DNA of 64,000 nt, from contig WMCF01000030.1 in the NCBI GenBank assembly GCA_009792885.1, forward strand, positions 8,937,482 to 9,001,481, written 5' to 3'. Below, one piece after another: positions 38,201-51,121 of this stretch. Source of the stretch: Eremophila alpestris peregrina (lineage: Eukaryota; Chordata; Aves; Passeriformes; Alaudidae). The notes below the pieces were generated by a model. That model saw nothing but the letters and a program-made list of their open reading frames with translations, was not told the origin of the DNA and made no database searches. How positions within the stretch are numbered: the first letter of the stretch is position 1; the number at the start of each line of letters is the position of its first letter. Both the position numbers and the translations under genes were made by a program.

Positions 38201-41200
38201 TAAAATCTCAGGGGTTGGAAGACAGGCACCAATACCTCATGATGTGCTTCTGGCTAATTAAGATGTTGACTGAGCCTGTGTTAATCAAGGTCCATCAAAT
38301 TATGCTTCATTAATATGTAAATTGGTAAACCCTTCCACAATTGCCCTGCCATCTGAACTTTAGCTATGGGCCCCAAAACAGACAATAACTGGAATTGTAA
38401 TTTATGTTTTCAGTTGGGGAAGTAATTTTGTGAAAACAAAGGAATTGTGAGGTAGAGTGCAAATGTATATTGTTTCAAAATACACATGGATACATTAGAC
38501 AAACATTATAGATATGCATAAAAATGTGAAAGTTTAAAGACATGTCAGCAAAAAGGACTTTGTGTGAGTTGAGTGATACATAACAAAAGGAAAGCATTTC
38601 TTTCCTCAGATTTATTTCGCAGAAGTGATGGTCCCATACAGATGACAAAGAGAGGTACATCTAGAAGTCAGTTCCAACCATTTAAGGGAAAAGTTATGCC
38701 AAATTAGATTAAGAGAATATTAGGATAGATATCTTGAAAAGAACTGTTGGTTCAATCTCTTTTAGTCTGTACACATATTAACAGAACTTAGAATAACCTT
38801 AGGAAAGTGTAATATTCAGATGACCTAAGATATAATGGGCATGTCTGATGTTTTCTATCAACTAGTCCAAGATGTTTCCAGCTCAGCATCTTACCAAGGC
38901 TACATGAATCTGTCCAAGGAGACTGTCTCCCCTTGGATAGGGGTTTATACAGAATTTAAATAATTGAGATAAAGTTTGTATAGGTCTCAATTTTTTACAA
39001 AGTCAATGACAGTCCTAATTTCAAAGTAGGTGCCTTCAGAAGATAGGACAAGTACAATTTTCTCCTTCCTTCCTGCTTTCCTTTTCCCTCCTATTACCAT
39101 AATGAACAGGAACACTTTAATGTTAGTCCATAAATAACTCTTTTGTTTCAATAGTAGTGACGTAATAAAAACACGTAATAAAAGTCAGCAGTTATTCAAA
39201 TAGTGGGTAGCTGCCTGCAGACAGGCTAACTGTGAAAGCTGGCACTATAAGCAGTGGTGATCCAGTCCACAAAAGCAGTGGAATGAGAGCTGCTGAGATG
39301 GCCTCCCTGTTGAGGGGTCATACATAGGGGCCTCATTTCAGAGCCCCTGGCAGAGCCACTTCTCCAGAAAGGGAATGTGTCACCATGCCCTGTGTCACCT
39401 CTCAGTCCCACAGGGCTGTCTGAGGTACCTTCATGCATCTCCAGTGGCACTAGATTCCCATGTGTGGGCAAGAGCATGGTACTTCAGGTGTCAGCTGTCA
39501 CTTGAGCTGAATCACATGTGAACATCTACACACAGTTACCCAATTTTTAGAATCTTAATCTGGAACTGAATGCCAACCAGGCTGTATTGCACGTTCTCCC
39601 AGATTTCACTCTTATTGTTCTTTCAGCATCTACTGACATCTCAAAACACTTTCTGGGCAGTTTATTGACTTAGAGAGCAAAAGGTGTAGACTACAGAGAT
39701 AGACATAAAATGGAGCAGCACAAAGTCTAGTATTTAAGAGATGTGCAGAGGCAGTCAAAATTCATTGTTCCTTCATTTGCCTCCTGAGAATGCTCTGAAA
39801 GTCCTTGAAGTCCCAAAGTCTCAGTTCTTACACCAGTTCTACACTGGTTTGCACTGGGTAGGAAGGACTAACACAGGAAAAAAAAATTCTGCAATTTTGT
39901 AATGTAGATGAGTTTTGACTGACAGATTGACCCTTAGCTTCCTTTATTTAGCACTGAACTCTGATACTCCTATTCATGGAAGTAAAAATAATAAATTATT
40001 TTTTTTTGTCTGTATGCAATCCAGAAAACTTCAAAAGTTCTTACAAATCTCCATAGATGTGAGCTAATAATGTACTGGGCTTGGACAGACTCAGGTATTG
40101 TTGGAAGCTAGAAGTTTTTTCCCCTTAAGAAATCACTGGTGGTCTTGCCCAAAGTGTCAGCCAAAAGATCATTAAAGTTTCAGTCAGTTTTAATTGGATA
40201 AGACCACACGTCTCTATAATTTCACTCTGCATCAACAATGACAGACAACATCCACCCAGTCTGCCACACCCTGTGGGCTGAATTTTAACTTTTAATGGAC
40301 CAAAAGTCCATCTCTTAAAACCTGGAAGTGTATAATGGAAAATCAATACTACCTTTCTAGAAAGAGCTGAGATTTCAAAGATGAAGGTTACTTACATCCA
40401 GCCAGGAGGTACAACACGTTTGTAAAAGTTACAACTTTTCAAAGATGAAGGAACATGGCCATATGTTATTGAGGCACACCCCAGTAAGAGAGTGGGATGT
40501 GTGTGAACTCTTCAAACCTTACCCATATATCATTACAGCCTCCCACAGATCATACATTCAAACCATCCTGCAGATCATCTCCTGCTCAGTAATTCAATAT
40601 CTGTCTGCTCACAATTGATTTAAAAACAAGCAAATCCCAGGATGTGGAACACACTGTGATTCTAAGGTGCTGGAGGATGTGCATATCAGAATGATACACC
40701 ACCAACCATGCAGATTTCCATTACAAAGTTTTGAAAGTTATAGAGACATATCTAGAAACTATCATTGAAATATATATGACAAAAATACTCCACCTATTCT
40801 ATATTCTATTAATTAATTAATTATAAAAAAACTTAACTGGTATCTGACTACTTTCACAGCATTTTAAAAATGTGTTAAGTGATGATTCTGAAGCAGCATT
40901 CAAAATCTTGTGTTTTGTCAGGCACTCAAGTGGGATCTGTGCTTGCCCATTCCTATCCTTTCCCACCAGACTGGACCTCCTGCTGCTTACTGTTAACATG
41001 GCAGCTTCCCAGGAGAGCCCAGGTGTGTTTTCCTCCTGTTAAGAATACGACAGGTGGAATTCTTTTGGAGTATGCTTAGCCTGACTTAATGACATTCACT
41101 TTGGGCAGTAATTCCTCGGCAGATGGGCAGCCTTCAGCTCTAAGTGTGAGCTTTGTGAATGCTCTGTCTAATAACAAACACAGAAAGTGTTTAGCTAACA

Positions 41201-43481
41201 GGGAAGATGTTTGATGTTTGCATGAGTCTTTTCAGATCTGTTCAAACAACAGATCTTACAGTGGTGCAAGCAAGAGTACAAGGAAAAGAATACTAACAAA
41301 ACCAGCTGGGAAAAAATCTGCAGTGTGACAAGTACATTTTAATATTTAATCATTAAAATTAATTAATTAATTAATATTTAAAATTTTCATTGATGTTTAG
41401 ACTTACATATATATGTGTGTAAATAATAGAGAAAACCCACTCTTTTTTCTTGTTGGGGTTTGTTGGGGGGTTTTTGCTCTACATAGTGTTTTTGTGACAT
41501 TTGGACCAAGAAATGTGAAAAAACTCCCCAAAAAAATCACCTAACTCCAGCACAGCACCAGTGTGGCTGCTCCACCTTCATAATTTCTTTTACAGAACTG
41601 TTTATGTGTTTTAAGAAGCAATATTACTGTTTTGATCTGCATAAACTTTTCAGTTGTGACAAACAGTGGATAGCTAATGACTGCTGGAACACGTTCAGAT
41701 TGCTTTAATTTTATAAGTAAGTGAATGTTTATGTGTTTCCCTCTACCTTTGGAATTTTGTTCCACTTTAACTCAAAAAAAGACATTTGTAGCCAAGATTT
41801 ACTTCTTTATGCATAAATGTGATGGTGGTGGTGATCAAGGCCCTTTTCCCAACAATAATGGCCATATAAATGTCCATATATCTCTGCTTCTTCCAAATTG
41901 ATGGGATAGCCAATTCTCTGTTTCAGACAGGCAATTTCTCTTTGGCAGAACAATTTTAGTATAGTTCCTCCATCATCCAGAGCTATAAAATCAGTTGTAA
42001 GTTCTGTTAAGTTAGATGCCTATCTTTCCTTCAAAATCCAATTTAGAAATTTAGAATTAATGGGAACTAGCAAAGAAGTAGCAGCAAATGCATCTCATTT
42101 ACCTCTGTAAATTACAGGATGCTGTTGAACAGTTTAGAAACACTGAACCAGAGTAATTTCTCTTTTAGAGAACTGAGGATCCTTTACTGGTGTATCAATT
42201 ACGAGAGGACGCATCCTGCTTCTTCTTTGCTTGGAGTGAAACCAAGGATGTGAAACAGACATTGCACCCTGGAGATAATGTTTCTTTTGCCTACATACAA
42301 CCAGGAGAAGCCTAACCAGAAATGTCAGTTTATTACCTTTTTCTAGGACTGACACTTATCACTAAGAGTAGGCACAAATATGTGATAAAGACCACCCTAA
42401 ATTAACTTTTATTTTTAAGTAAGGAGTACCTCATAGCTGTGGTGGTATTTCAAGAGTCATGGCCATATCTAGTGGTGCAACACAAAGAGATTAATTAAGA
42501 TTCCCTTGCTTCTAAAGCTGTTAATAAGCTGAAGAGAGGGAACAGTTTTACTATAACTACCAGAACACTGCTGTCACATTCTTATATTAATACTGCTTCT
42601 TATATTAAATCACTGAATTTTTCTATCCTTGGGCCCCTCTAGCAGATCTCATTAGTGGTTGTTTTTGTGGAGATTTTTGTTTTTAAGCCAAAAGATAACC
42701 ATAGTAACTGTGCAATTCCCAAACCATTTCATTCATGAATGGGAAATGAGTCTCCAAATCTTTGCTCACATGAGTAACCACATTGATATCCTTGGGCCTT
42801 GCATTATTAACAGCTAGAACTGTGAGTATAAGTCTGCAGGATTTGGATGTGGCACTTCATTACTTCATAGGAGTGAAATCTGTAGCTGAAATCAATAACT
42901 GAGCATGTGAGGCATATAAAAGATACACATTCTTTCATGGAGGTCTGATTGCAATGCATCTCTCAATTTTGTTTCGGCATCAACAAATAAGCACATGATT
43001 GTAAAGAGACATACAGACTGTAGGCAGTAATTACAAAGACACATTTTAGATAGACATTCTAGCCTCAATAGAGGAGTTGGGAATAGTCCACCAGAAAGAA
43101 CAGAATAATAATGAAAAAGGTCAACACTTCTTGAAAAACTAACATAGTAAGTCACAGACCAAGTTTTTGGTTCTCTGTCAATCAGTAGTGTAACTGTTGT
43201 CAATCATTCCCTCTTACCTTGTTTGTGATTTTTGAATGGCCACAAAAGAAACTTTTGTTGGTAATGATGGTCTTTACAATTTGTCTGAGTCCCAGGCAGG
43301 ATTTCAGAGCCTGCCTGAGGAATAGGCATGGCAGACCCCAAGCTGCGCTCACGTATGTCCAAACAATTCAAACAAAACTTTCCCACGGTAATATGAAAGG
43401 AAATAAAAGATTCTGACCAAGACAAGTCACTATTCCAGAAATAACAAAAGGGACAGGATTGCCAGGATCTTCTGGTTTAAC

Positions 43482-43497
43482 TTTTTTTTTTTTTTTT
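43482..43497 (+). repeat. Poly(T) tract, 16 bases
   Basis: A simple homopolymer. The flanks show no retrocopy features. Confidence 0.85.
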
Positions 43498-44238
43498 CTT
43501 AAAGATGATAAATGTGGTAACTTTTGCATTGGAAAGGTGCAGTTAGAAAGGATATGCACCTGTGCATCTTGGATCTTCTGAAAGAGTATGTCTATTCTCT
43601 GCCTAACCACATGCATCCCATTACACTGATAGAAGCATTCTGTTAAAATTACTGCCAAGAATTAATGCTTCTTCATTTATTTTTTAATTCTTGAATTCCC
43701 CTAGGATTTTTCTTTTCCTCAAATATTTTCACCTTCCACAGATGCATTTTTGTTTTGTTTTCTTTGGCTACCAATTTATCTTGGCCCTGCTGAAAACATG
43801 AAAAGATTTGTGAAGAAAGGTTCTCAAATAAAACCCAGTTTTGGAGTTGATTCAACAAAGTAACAAATCTGATAACATCAAAGCAAGAACATCTGAAACT
43901 AAGAATTAGGCAGAACAGATTTTTCAGCAAATTGCAGCCTCTGTTGTAAATGTACCCATTTCCAAACAGTCAAGTCTGTTTATTTGTTTATTTTCCTAGC
44001 TTTGCCGGAAGAAAGGCTCAAACAACTTTGGAAAAATAACAGCAAAGTTGTTCAAAGAAACCAGCCCCTGTACTGTAAACAGTGCCTCTCCCCAACCTGC
44101 AGCTGCACAAAGCACAGACAATGCAGGGACCCTCAGCATCATTAACCAACTTCCCTTCCTCACCAAACAGTGGCTTCGATAAAGCAATTACAATAGCATC
44201 ACGGAACAGTAGAACAAGGAAAAGAAAATAACCTTACC

Positions 44239-44620
44239 AGCTTCTCCTACAGTACACAGCTGAAAGGAAAACAAAACCCCCAGCTGCCGTATCGCATGCA
44301 ATTGGTCTCTCAGAATGAACTGACTGAAAGAACTATGAAAGGCTAAAGTCTTTCGGCCCCTCTGTTCAGCCTCTCTTCAGCTCCCACTCTCCGAGCTTCC
44401 TCACAAAGCCATTCTCCTAGTCCCTAATCCTCGCTGAGGAGAAGCAGCGCGCTCGGAATGACTCGAGCAGGAGCGATGCTCCGGGAGGTGGGGAAGAGCC
44501 GCCGCCAGCGCTCAGCGCCGGCCCCGCCGCGCAGCATCCCCCGGGAGCGCAGCATCCCAGGCGGGCGTGCACAACTCCCTGTGCACACACAGCGCCACAG
44601 GACACGGCACGGAAAAGTGC
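44239..44620 (-). other. Candidate minus-strand 5' exon from CpG island 3
   Basis: Reading leftward out of the CpG island, the sequence reaches AAGCTG/GTAAGG, a strong 5' splice site (last exon base 44239, intron from 44238). The only late ATG (near 44297) opens a 16-codon frame that stops before the donor. If the exon is real, it is therefore a 5' UTR or non-coding RNA exon. The right-hand boundary is only the edge of the GC-rich region. A pyrimidine run plus CAG near 44262 could act as an internal acceptor. Confidence 0.35.
44428..44620. promoter_or_regulatory. CpG island 3
   Basis: About 22 CpG sites occur in 190 bases, with GCCCCGCCGCGC and CCGCCGCC blocks, surrounded by AT-rich DNA. No TATA box stands out. 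CpG-island promoters commonly lack one. The minus-strand donor 190 bases to the left favours leftward transcription. Confidence 0.65.
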
Positions 44621-47600
44621 CCTTCTCCAGCCATCACCCTCTCAGCCGCTCATTTCTGAACTGAGAACACCCCTCGGGGGCTTGCAGGAGTCCCCCGAGC
44701 GCATCTCAGTCAGCCTGAGACTGAAGTAATTAGGCTTTTTTCCTTCTTTTATAATTAGCCCCGTGACTTCCTAAAGCTCTTGTTGGGCCTTAGAGGTTTC
44801 TTTTTCACAAAGAACATGCAAGTAAATCTTAAATATTTCAAACAGCAAAAAAACCCCCAAAGATGTTCCCTCAGAAAATCAATAACAAAATTATAAGAAA
44901 AGAGACCCCAACAGACACAAAATCAATAACATTATGACTCACTATATTAAAAAACCACTGGTGCCTCCCTGAAATGCTTCTGATAGCTAAAATCAATTGC
45001 ATTTTTCACAATGAGAAAAGGATTCTATCTTCATTTCCAGTTTATGTTAAAAAAGACAACATTTTTAATACAAATTTTCTTGAAAACATGAGATAGATGT
45101 TGAGATAACATCCCCTGTAGACCTCTGCTTTTCAAGAAAGCATTAAATCTTTGTTAAAGAAACACTGTTGTCATAATAGTTTTTAGCACAAGTTTTACTT
45201 CTCCACAAGATGCAAAAAAACTCAGAAACAGGCAGCTGCCACAAAGTAAATCAAAGACCTAGAAAAGCAGATGGCATAATTTCACATCTTAAATGTTGGC
45301 TGTGAGCCTTCCAGTAATAATTTATAGGGAGACTTCCTCCTGCTTGTTCCTCTGCTTGGCAGCATGCTGTTTGAGCCTTTCAAACAAAATAAATAGACTT
45401 CAAGCCACCAGCTTCACACACACTAACACTTACCAATGCTATTTCAACCTGACACAAGCTGACTTTGTTCCTCTGTGACCCTGGAGAGAAAACCAAGGTG
45501 ACAGTTTGATGGATGTGATCTCTTTGCACAATGTAGGTTGTGACTTCACAGCCCTGTCTCCCCATTATTGCTTTGCTGAAGGAGGAGACAGGAGCAGAGG
45601 AGAATCTTCCACCATACAGAGCCATTTCAACAGTGAACCAAACGTGCAATAAATGTCTGGAACACATTTTCCTACCTCAAACATGAGAATTTAAGGGAAG
45701 CCCTTTCCACTTTCCTTGGTGTTCAGGTCTAAGGACAGAAGGAAAAGGCTTCAAGAGGAGGAATTGATCCAAATTGTTTATTTATGACACTCTTTAGTTT
45801 AAGAAAATAGGAACATCACCAGAGAACAAAGAAGGAAGGAAAGAATGAATGAATTTGGTTTGTTCCACTTATGACCAAAGAACACTTGGACTGTGACTTC
45901 TGTGAATTATCTCTTAACTGTGCTAATTCAGTTATTGAACCATGAATCTTGAACAATTCTTTACTGGACAAAGGTCTCAGTGCAGCAATCAGAGGCAAAC
46001 AATTCCAATGGGATGCCTTTTATTTATTACCTAAAAGACACCATAAAGTATCAGAGGATTCATATATCTTAAAACTGCTGTCTGCAAATTCAGTACTTAA
46101 ATGCAGATTCTCTGCTAAATTGAATTCAGAAATCTTTTTACAAGATTAACATAATTAACATAAAAATCCTGCCAGATTTCACAGAACTCTTCATGAAGAA
46201 ATTGCCTTTCCATGAAAAAGGTTGAAAAAGGAAGATGGTGAATGAACTCTGAAATGCAAGGCTAGAGCTGATTCACAGACATCCTAATGCCTGTAGCTGG
46301 CCTCTAATTTCCTTAGACAGAAGCACAAGTTGTTAATATATTATGGTTTTTGTTTCTGATTGTTCATCTAATCAGATGGGTTCATCATGAACACTGGATC
46401 TCTGATTTTACTGGTGAATACTGGGGCCAAATGACCTGCCTCAAGGAAGCCTCTGGCAGAAAGCCAAATCTCTGCTGTTCCAGAGTAGTTCACCCCAGCT
46501 CCAGTGATCCTCATGCTCTAGAAGATGATTTTTGAAAACAGGGACTACTCTACTCATGTTTGAGATAAAGCTTAATATGCTCTTAATACTTGTTATCACA
46601 CAAATTATGCTACTATTGTTTCTAATTTGGGATTTGATATTCACAATGCTGTCAAAGACTATGGGCTTCTGTTTATTCTTTCAAAATATAATATTGTCTT
46701 TTCAAAATGATGCACTTGTTTCAGATAACAGTATTTAAGTGCTTCCGTATTTACAAGTATTTTTATTTCTGTAGAGTATCTGTGAGGTAGTACCAAACTT
46801 ACGATACTGAAAGATAATCAAATAAAAGACAGAAACTGATTGATATTCAAAAAAACCAAAAATCTGACAGATTAATGCAGAGGAATATCAGCAATTATCA
46901 AGTTCCATCAATTCAAGTCCAATTTTTAGTTAGTTAGTTTTTTTTTTTTTTAAGAACCACCTTGGAAATACACTCTTGGCTTAGGTGACCCCATTCTGGG
47001 ACTTAGGGGAGACTCTACCATGGTGAAAGTCATGTGGTATGAATTTCACCCTTTAAAAAGAAGTTTTGAGAGATCTTGTGAACCATTTATACCCCAATTA
47101 CAGCTTCTAAACTGCCACCATTGCTTTGTTTCTCCCTAACAATCTGGGAGCATTTCCATTGTAAAGAAGGAAGTACCTTAGACATTTTAGAAACAATAAG
47201 GCCTCTTCACAGACCACTTGATATAAACACACTACCTCTAAATAAAGAAGTCCATTCTATGCAGCAGGTGGTTAACTGTGCCATGAACAAATGAGATGAG
47301 CTCTAGCGATCAAAAGGAAGAAATGCAGCCACGTTTGTACTTGGAAGCTTGCACAGAGAAACAAAAAATCCACAATAGGACAAAAGCAACAGACAAATTT
47401 TGGAAGAGCTCATTTTTCTCATTCTTACAGCAGAATGTAACTTTCGGACTCATGATTAATAACCGAAGGCAGTTTGAGCTTTAGGAAATAGCAGCAGATT
47501 TGCACACTCTGCTCTGTAAGTTTTTCTCTGATTGCTCACAACTATGTCCTCTTATCTGTATAATCTGTCCAAAGCACCCTTTTTTGCCCAACATTTATTC

Positions 47601-47892
47601 CTTTCCATGTTCCTAGGATTAACAAAAAGCATAAAGCTCTTGGATACAGCTTTCATTTGGATAACTGCCATATATGTTCAATAGCAATGGTAAGAGCAGT
47701 TCAAAGAAACATTTCTACAAGCAGAGTGGTGCAGGCAATTGTACTGGAAAAGATTCCAGCAAAACTAAATATTCCTAAGCTCTTTGAGACTCATTGGTGT
47801 GACTGATTAGTGCAATCTACTGCAGCTCTTTGATTTTTTTGTTTTTAACCCCAAACTCCCAGTAATTTTTAAAGGTAGTGTAGGAAATGGAC
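44621..47892. other. Gene-free span
   Basis: All frames are under 100 codons and unremarkable. A 14-base T run lies at 46938-46951 after short TTAG repeats. Confidence 0.6.
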
Positions 47893-47941
47893 TCATAGAG
47901 AAACTTGGGTTGGAAGGGACCTTAAAGATCATCTAGGTCAT
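47893..47941 (-). mobile_element. CR1 LINE 3' end remnant
   Basis: CTTGGGTTGGAAGGGACCTT followed by AAAGATCATCTAGGTCA (within 47904-47940) is nearly identical to the reverse complement of the CR1 3' terminus. It keeps only about 50 bases. The rest of the element is absent. Confidence 0.88.
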
Positions 47942-50786
47942 CAGGAGATGGCGTATCTTTTTCACCATATCTTTATAAATAGATATGTGTGTCTTTATAT
48001 GCACATTTTAAAGTTACACCATCTGACTATTCAAGCCTTTGATTAAGGAACATGAGTTCCATGTCAGTAGATGCTCTAGAGAGTACACTTTTTTAATGGG
48101 CTCCTTATACACAGTCAATTAATTTTAAAAGTTTACAATTCAATGGTAAGTTTGTTTAATGATTTATGCTCATATAACATGTCGAATTTTAGGGATATTC
48201 TTTATCTACTTGACTGGATGTTTCTTCTGAGAAAGCAGTGGGGTGCCAACTCTGCAAACTGGAAGAGTAACGACCCAGCAAGAAGGAAGGAAGGATTAGC
48301 AATGAGAGGAGAACATAGTAAAAAAATAACTGGGTAAAAAGGGAGAGAAATTAAAAACTCAGATGATTAGAGTCCCTTGAGCAAGAATGTTATTGAAGTT
48401 AATGTTTCATTTTGTCAAGGGTTATCTAATAGCATTTCCCTGGGGTTTGATCTCCATGGGTTCAGTCTAAACCCACTCTCCACTTTAGTTTCAGAGCTGG
48501 ATGAAAGCAAGGATTCAGCAGTGCAGCTGGGTTTACATTAGGAATGTATGTGTGAAGCTGAGGATGTCTAGCTTGGAACTTCAAAGCCTGTCAGCCAACA
48601 CTGGTGCATCAGCCTGCAAACCTCAGTAAATATGTCAGTCTTCCTGAAGTTAGATAGAAGAGCAAAATTGAAACAGCAAAGTAAAAGAACAGCATGGGGC
48701 TTTGCACAACACTAAATCTTCATTCCTCCTTTAGCAATAAGATACAAGAAGCAAAAAAGAGGTTCTCTGTAAATCTGGCAAGAAAAACACATTCTGAGTG
48801 CCTTTTCAGAGGCTTTGGCAGATAATGGCAAAGATAAGCCAACACTATAATTTTGGGCAGTGGGGTACACCTCTTGTGCAGCCAGGAAAGATTCCAGTAC
48901 TCCAACCCATTTCCTATGGCCTTCTGCACCAACCTTGGGATGAGTGGGCAGCACAGGGTCCAGAGACATCCATACTATGGACACTCCCTGGTGTTTTTTA
49001 AATACCAGATATTGTCATCACAACTGTGTGACAGACAGACCAACGTGAGCAGGCACACAGACACAGATATTGAGACCTTTAAAGCCCAGTTGTCAAGACT
49101 TTTGTAACCCCTTTAGCATTTAAAGACAAACATCTGCAGAAAAAATTCCTAGGCTTGGAGCCTCAGACTGTTAAGTCTTTTGGAGGAGACACATGTATTT
49201 TCCCTGTAGTTCAGAGGTTTGCAGCACAGCTGGAATTCTAACTTTTGAATATTACTACAGTGAAAACATAGACACAATGATTTACATAGTGGTATTCTTG
49301 CCCATTTTTCCAAAACAAAGAGAAATTAATAGAGTTAACTAGGGTATATTTGGGAAGGGGGAGGAGAAGTGGGGAATAAAGGGGGGTACTGACATATGGT
49401 ATAAATAACTTATGGGAAACTGCCCTGCAAACTGCTGCAAACACAAACATCATCAATGCCTTACAGTTAATCAGACTCCATACAAGAAATCTTCTTATAC
49501 CAACAAGAATTTGTAATACTGAGCTGGAATATAAGCACCATTGCAGATTTACTCCCTCATTAAAGATTCCTCCCAGGAATTATCATCATATTCATATGAC
49601 AAGAAAAAAAATAACATATGACTTTATCTGGACATAATCCAATAATGTATGCAAGTAAAAGCAGTAGAATATTAGGTGTGAGAAATGCCTGAGTTAATAC
49701 TATGCACTTCTCTTACTGTGAGAAAACGTGGGATTTTTTTGGGTTTTTTTATTTCTACAAAATAATGTAAGATAAACTTGTTACAATCCAGGACAGATTT
49801 CAGAGTATATATTAAATGGCAGAGGATTCAGAAAGCAATAACCTGGCTAGAACTGAAATAAGAAGGGGAGAAGCTTGAAAAGGCAGCTTTGCAAGGCTGG
49901 AGAACCCACTTTCCTGTCTGAGTACTCTGGTAGCTCTCATTCCAGGTACCCCTGTGCTGTGTTTCTGTAACACCCCAGCAGCAATCTCCATCCCTCTTTC
50001 AGAGGCCACTTCGCCCTCAGTGCCCCAGCTCAGCCCTGCATGATGAGGAAGAGGATGGCACACCTGATGATCAAACATAAGGGAAACATCTGACCATTGC
50101 AAAAGGGAGCCTCAAACTGAATCACCAAGCACAAGTAACCCCAGGAAATTATTTTTGACCACATACAAACTTCAAGGGCACCTCACATGAAGATTTATGC
50201 AGCCAAATTGCCTAGAATTTAATTTAATTTAGGTTTTAAGCTCTTATAACATTTTTATGTTATTCTTTTGCTCAGGCTTCTAACCATTCTGTTTTTCCCC
50301 TCCAATGATGTGTTTCCCTTCTGCATTTATTTTGTGGCTTTTAATTTGACAGACTAATTTCTCTTATAGCAGCTTACTGGTCCAATTCAACATAATCAGA
50401 GTAGTCAGAAATTTTATTATACTCAGCCATGTGTTTCCTTCCACCTAAAGGAATTCCACTAAAGCATGAGTTTTATTGTGAACGACATAAACTTTGTGCT
50501 AAGGTCAAACCTAACTTGAATTAATGGACAACAAACAAAATACTGACTGTCCAAAGTTTATTGTCTGTAATGAAGAGAAATATGTCATGAAAAAGGCCAG
50601 AGTACAACCCCTGCAGCACCAGGTAAACAACTTTCTTTCTAGTACCAGTGGGATGATGCAGTGATGCTGGCAGATACTTATGTGACCCAGCTATTTTCAA
50701 AAAACCTGAATCTCTCTTAAGTGCAGGAGTGATCTTGCACTTCTAAAATCCACTGGGAGCAGGTTTGATAGTTTCTGCGTAGCTGT
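47942..50786. other. Gene-free span
   Basis: No gene is supported. Open frames of 84-96 codons overlap one another on both strands near 48712-49107 and 49812-50102, the pattern expected of stop-poor chance sequence. Confidence 0.55.
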
Positions 50787-50789
50787 TTG

Positions 50790-51060
50790 TGGAATCAGCA
50801 GGCTGGACTCCCTTGCAAATGGACCTGCCTGCAGTGGATCAGCCGCACGGGAATAAAGGAAGCGTTTGCACTTCCAAATGCAAATCGTCGGGAAGAAACC
50901 TGGCAGGGCCAACGCTTGCAGCTCCCCGCATTAAATTTGGAAGAGGAGAGGCTCCCTCGTATGGCTAAACCGTGTAAAGCTGCCAGCACCACCGCGGGCA
51001 TTGATGCTCCAGAGAGGGGAGGGGAGGGGGAAGGGGAAGGGATAAAAAAATCTTGCAATT
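50790..51060 (+). promoter_or_regulatory. CpG-enriched patch with octamer, purine tract and TATA-like box
   Basis: This is moderately GC-rich with about ten CpG sites. It carries an ATGCAAAT octamer (50878-50885, the POU/Oct site), a G-rich purine tract (51016-51040) and GATAAAAAAAT (51041-51051). The order octamer, G-tract, TATA-like box would suit a plus-strand start near 51075, although nothing downstream looks like an exon. It could equally be a distal enhancer. Confidence 0.35.
51016..51040 (+). repeat. Purine tract with G-quadruplex pattern
   Basis: GAGGGGAGGGGAGGGGG followed by AAGGGGAAGGG gives five G runs separated by one or two A. This fits an intramolecular G-quadruplex and also resembles MAZ/SP-type binding sites. 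Confidence 0.65.
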
Positions 51061-51105
51061 ACATATGAGAGACACATGGTAACTGAAATCCAGAAATCCA
51101 TGATG

Positions 51106-51121
51106 TAATAATAATAATAAT
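51106..51121 (+). repeat. (TAA)5 microsatellite
   Basis: Five TAA units plus a T, just downstream of the regulatory patch. Confidence 0.85.

Larger units (their letters stand above)
33191..44238. other. Gene-free span, 11 kb
   Basis: No gene is supported. It contains the G/T-rich tract (34634-34767), a possible MIR-like remnant (35150-35250), short (TTAA)n stretches near 40808-40822 and 41358-41375, and a 16-base T run (43482-43497). The segment at about 38060-38400 is a candidate conserved non-coding element on appearance only. Confidence 0.55.
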
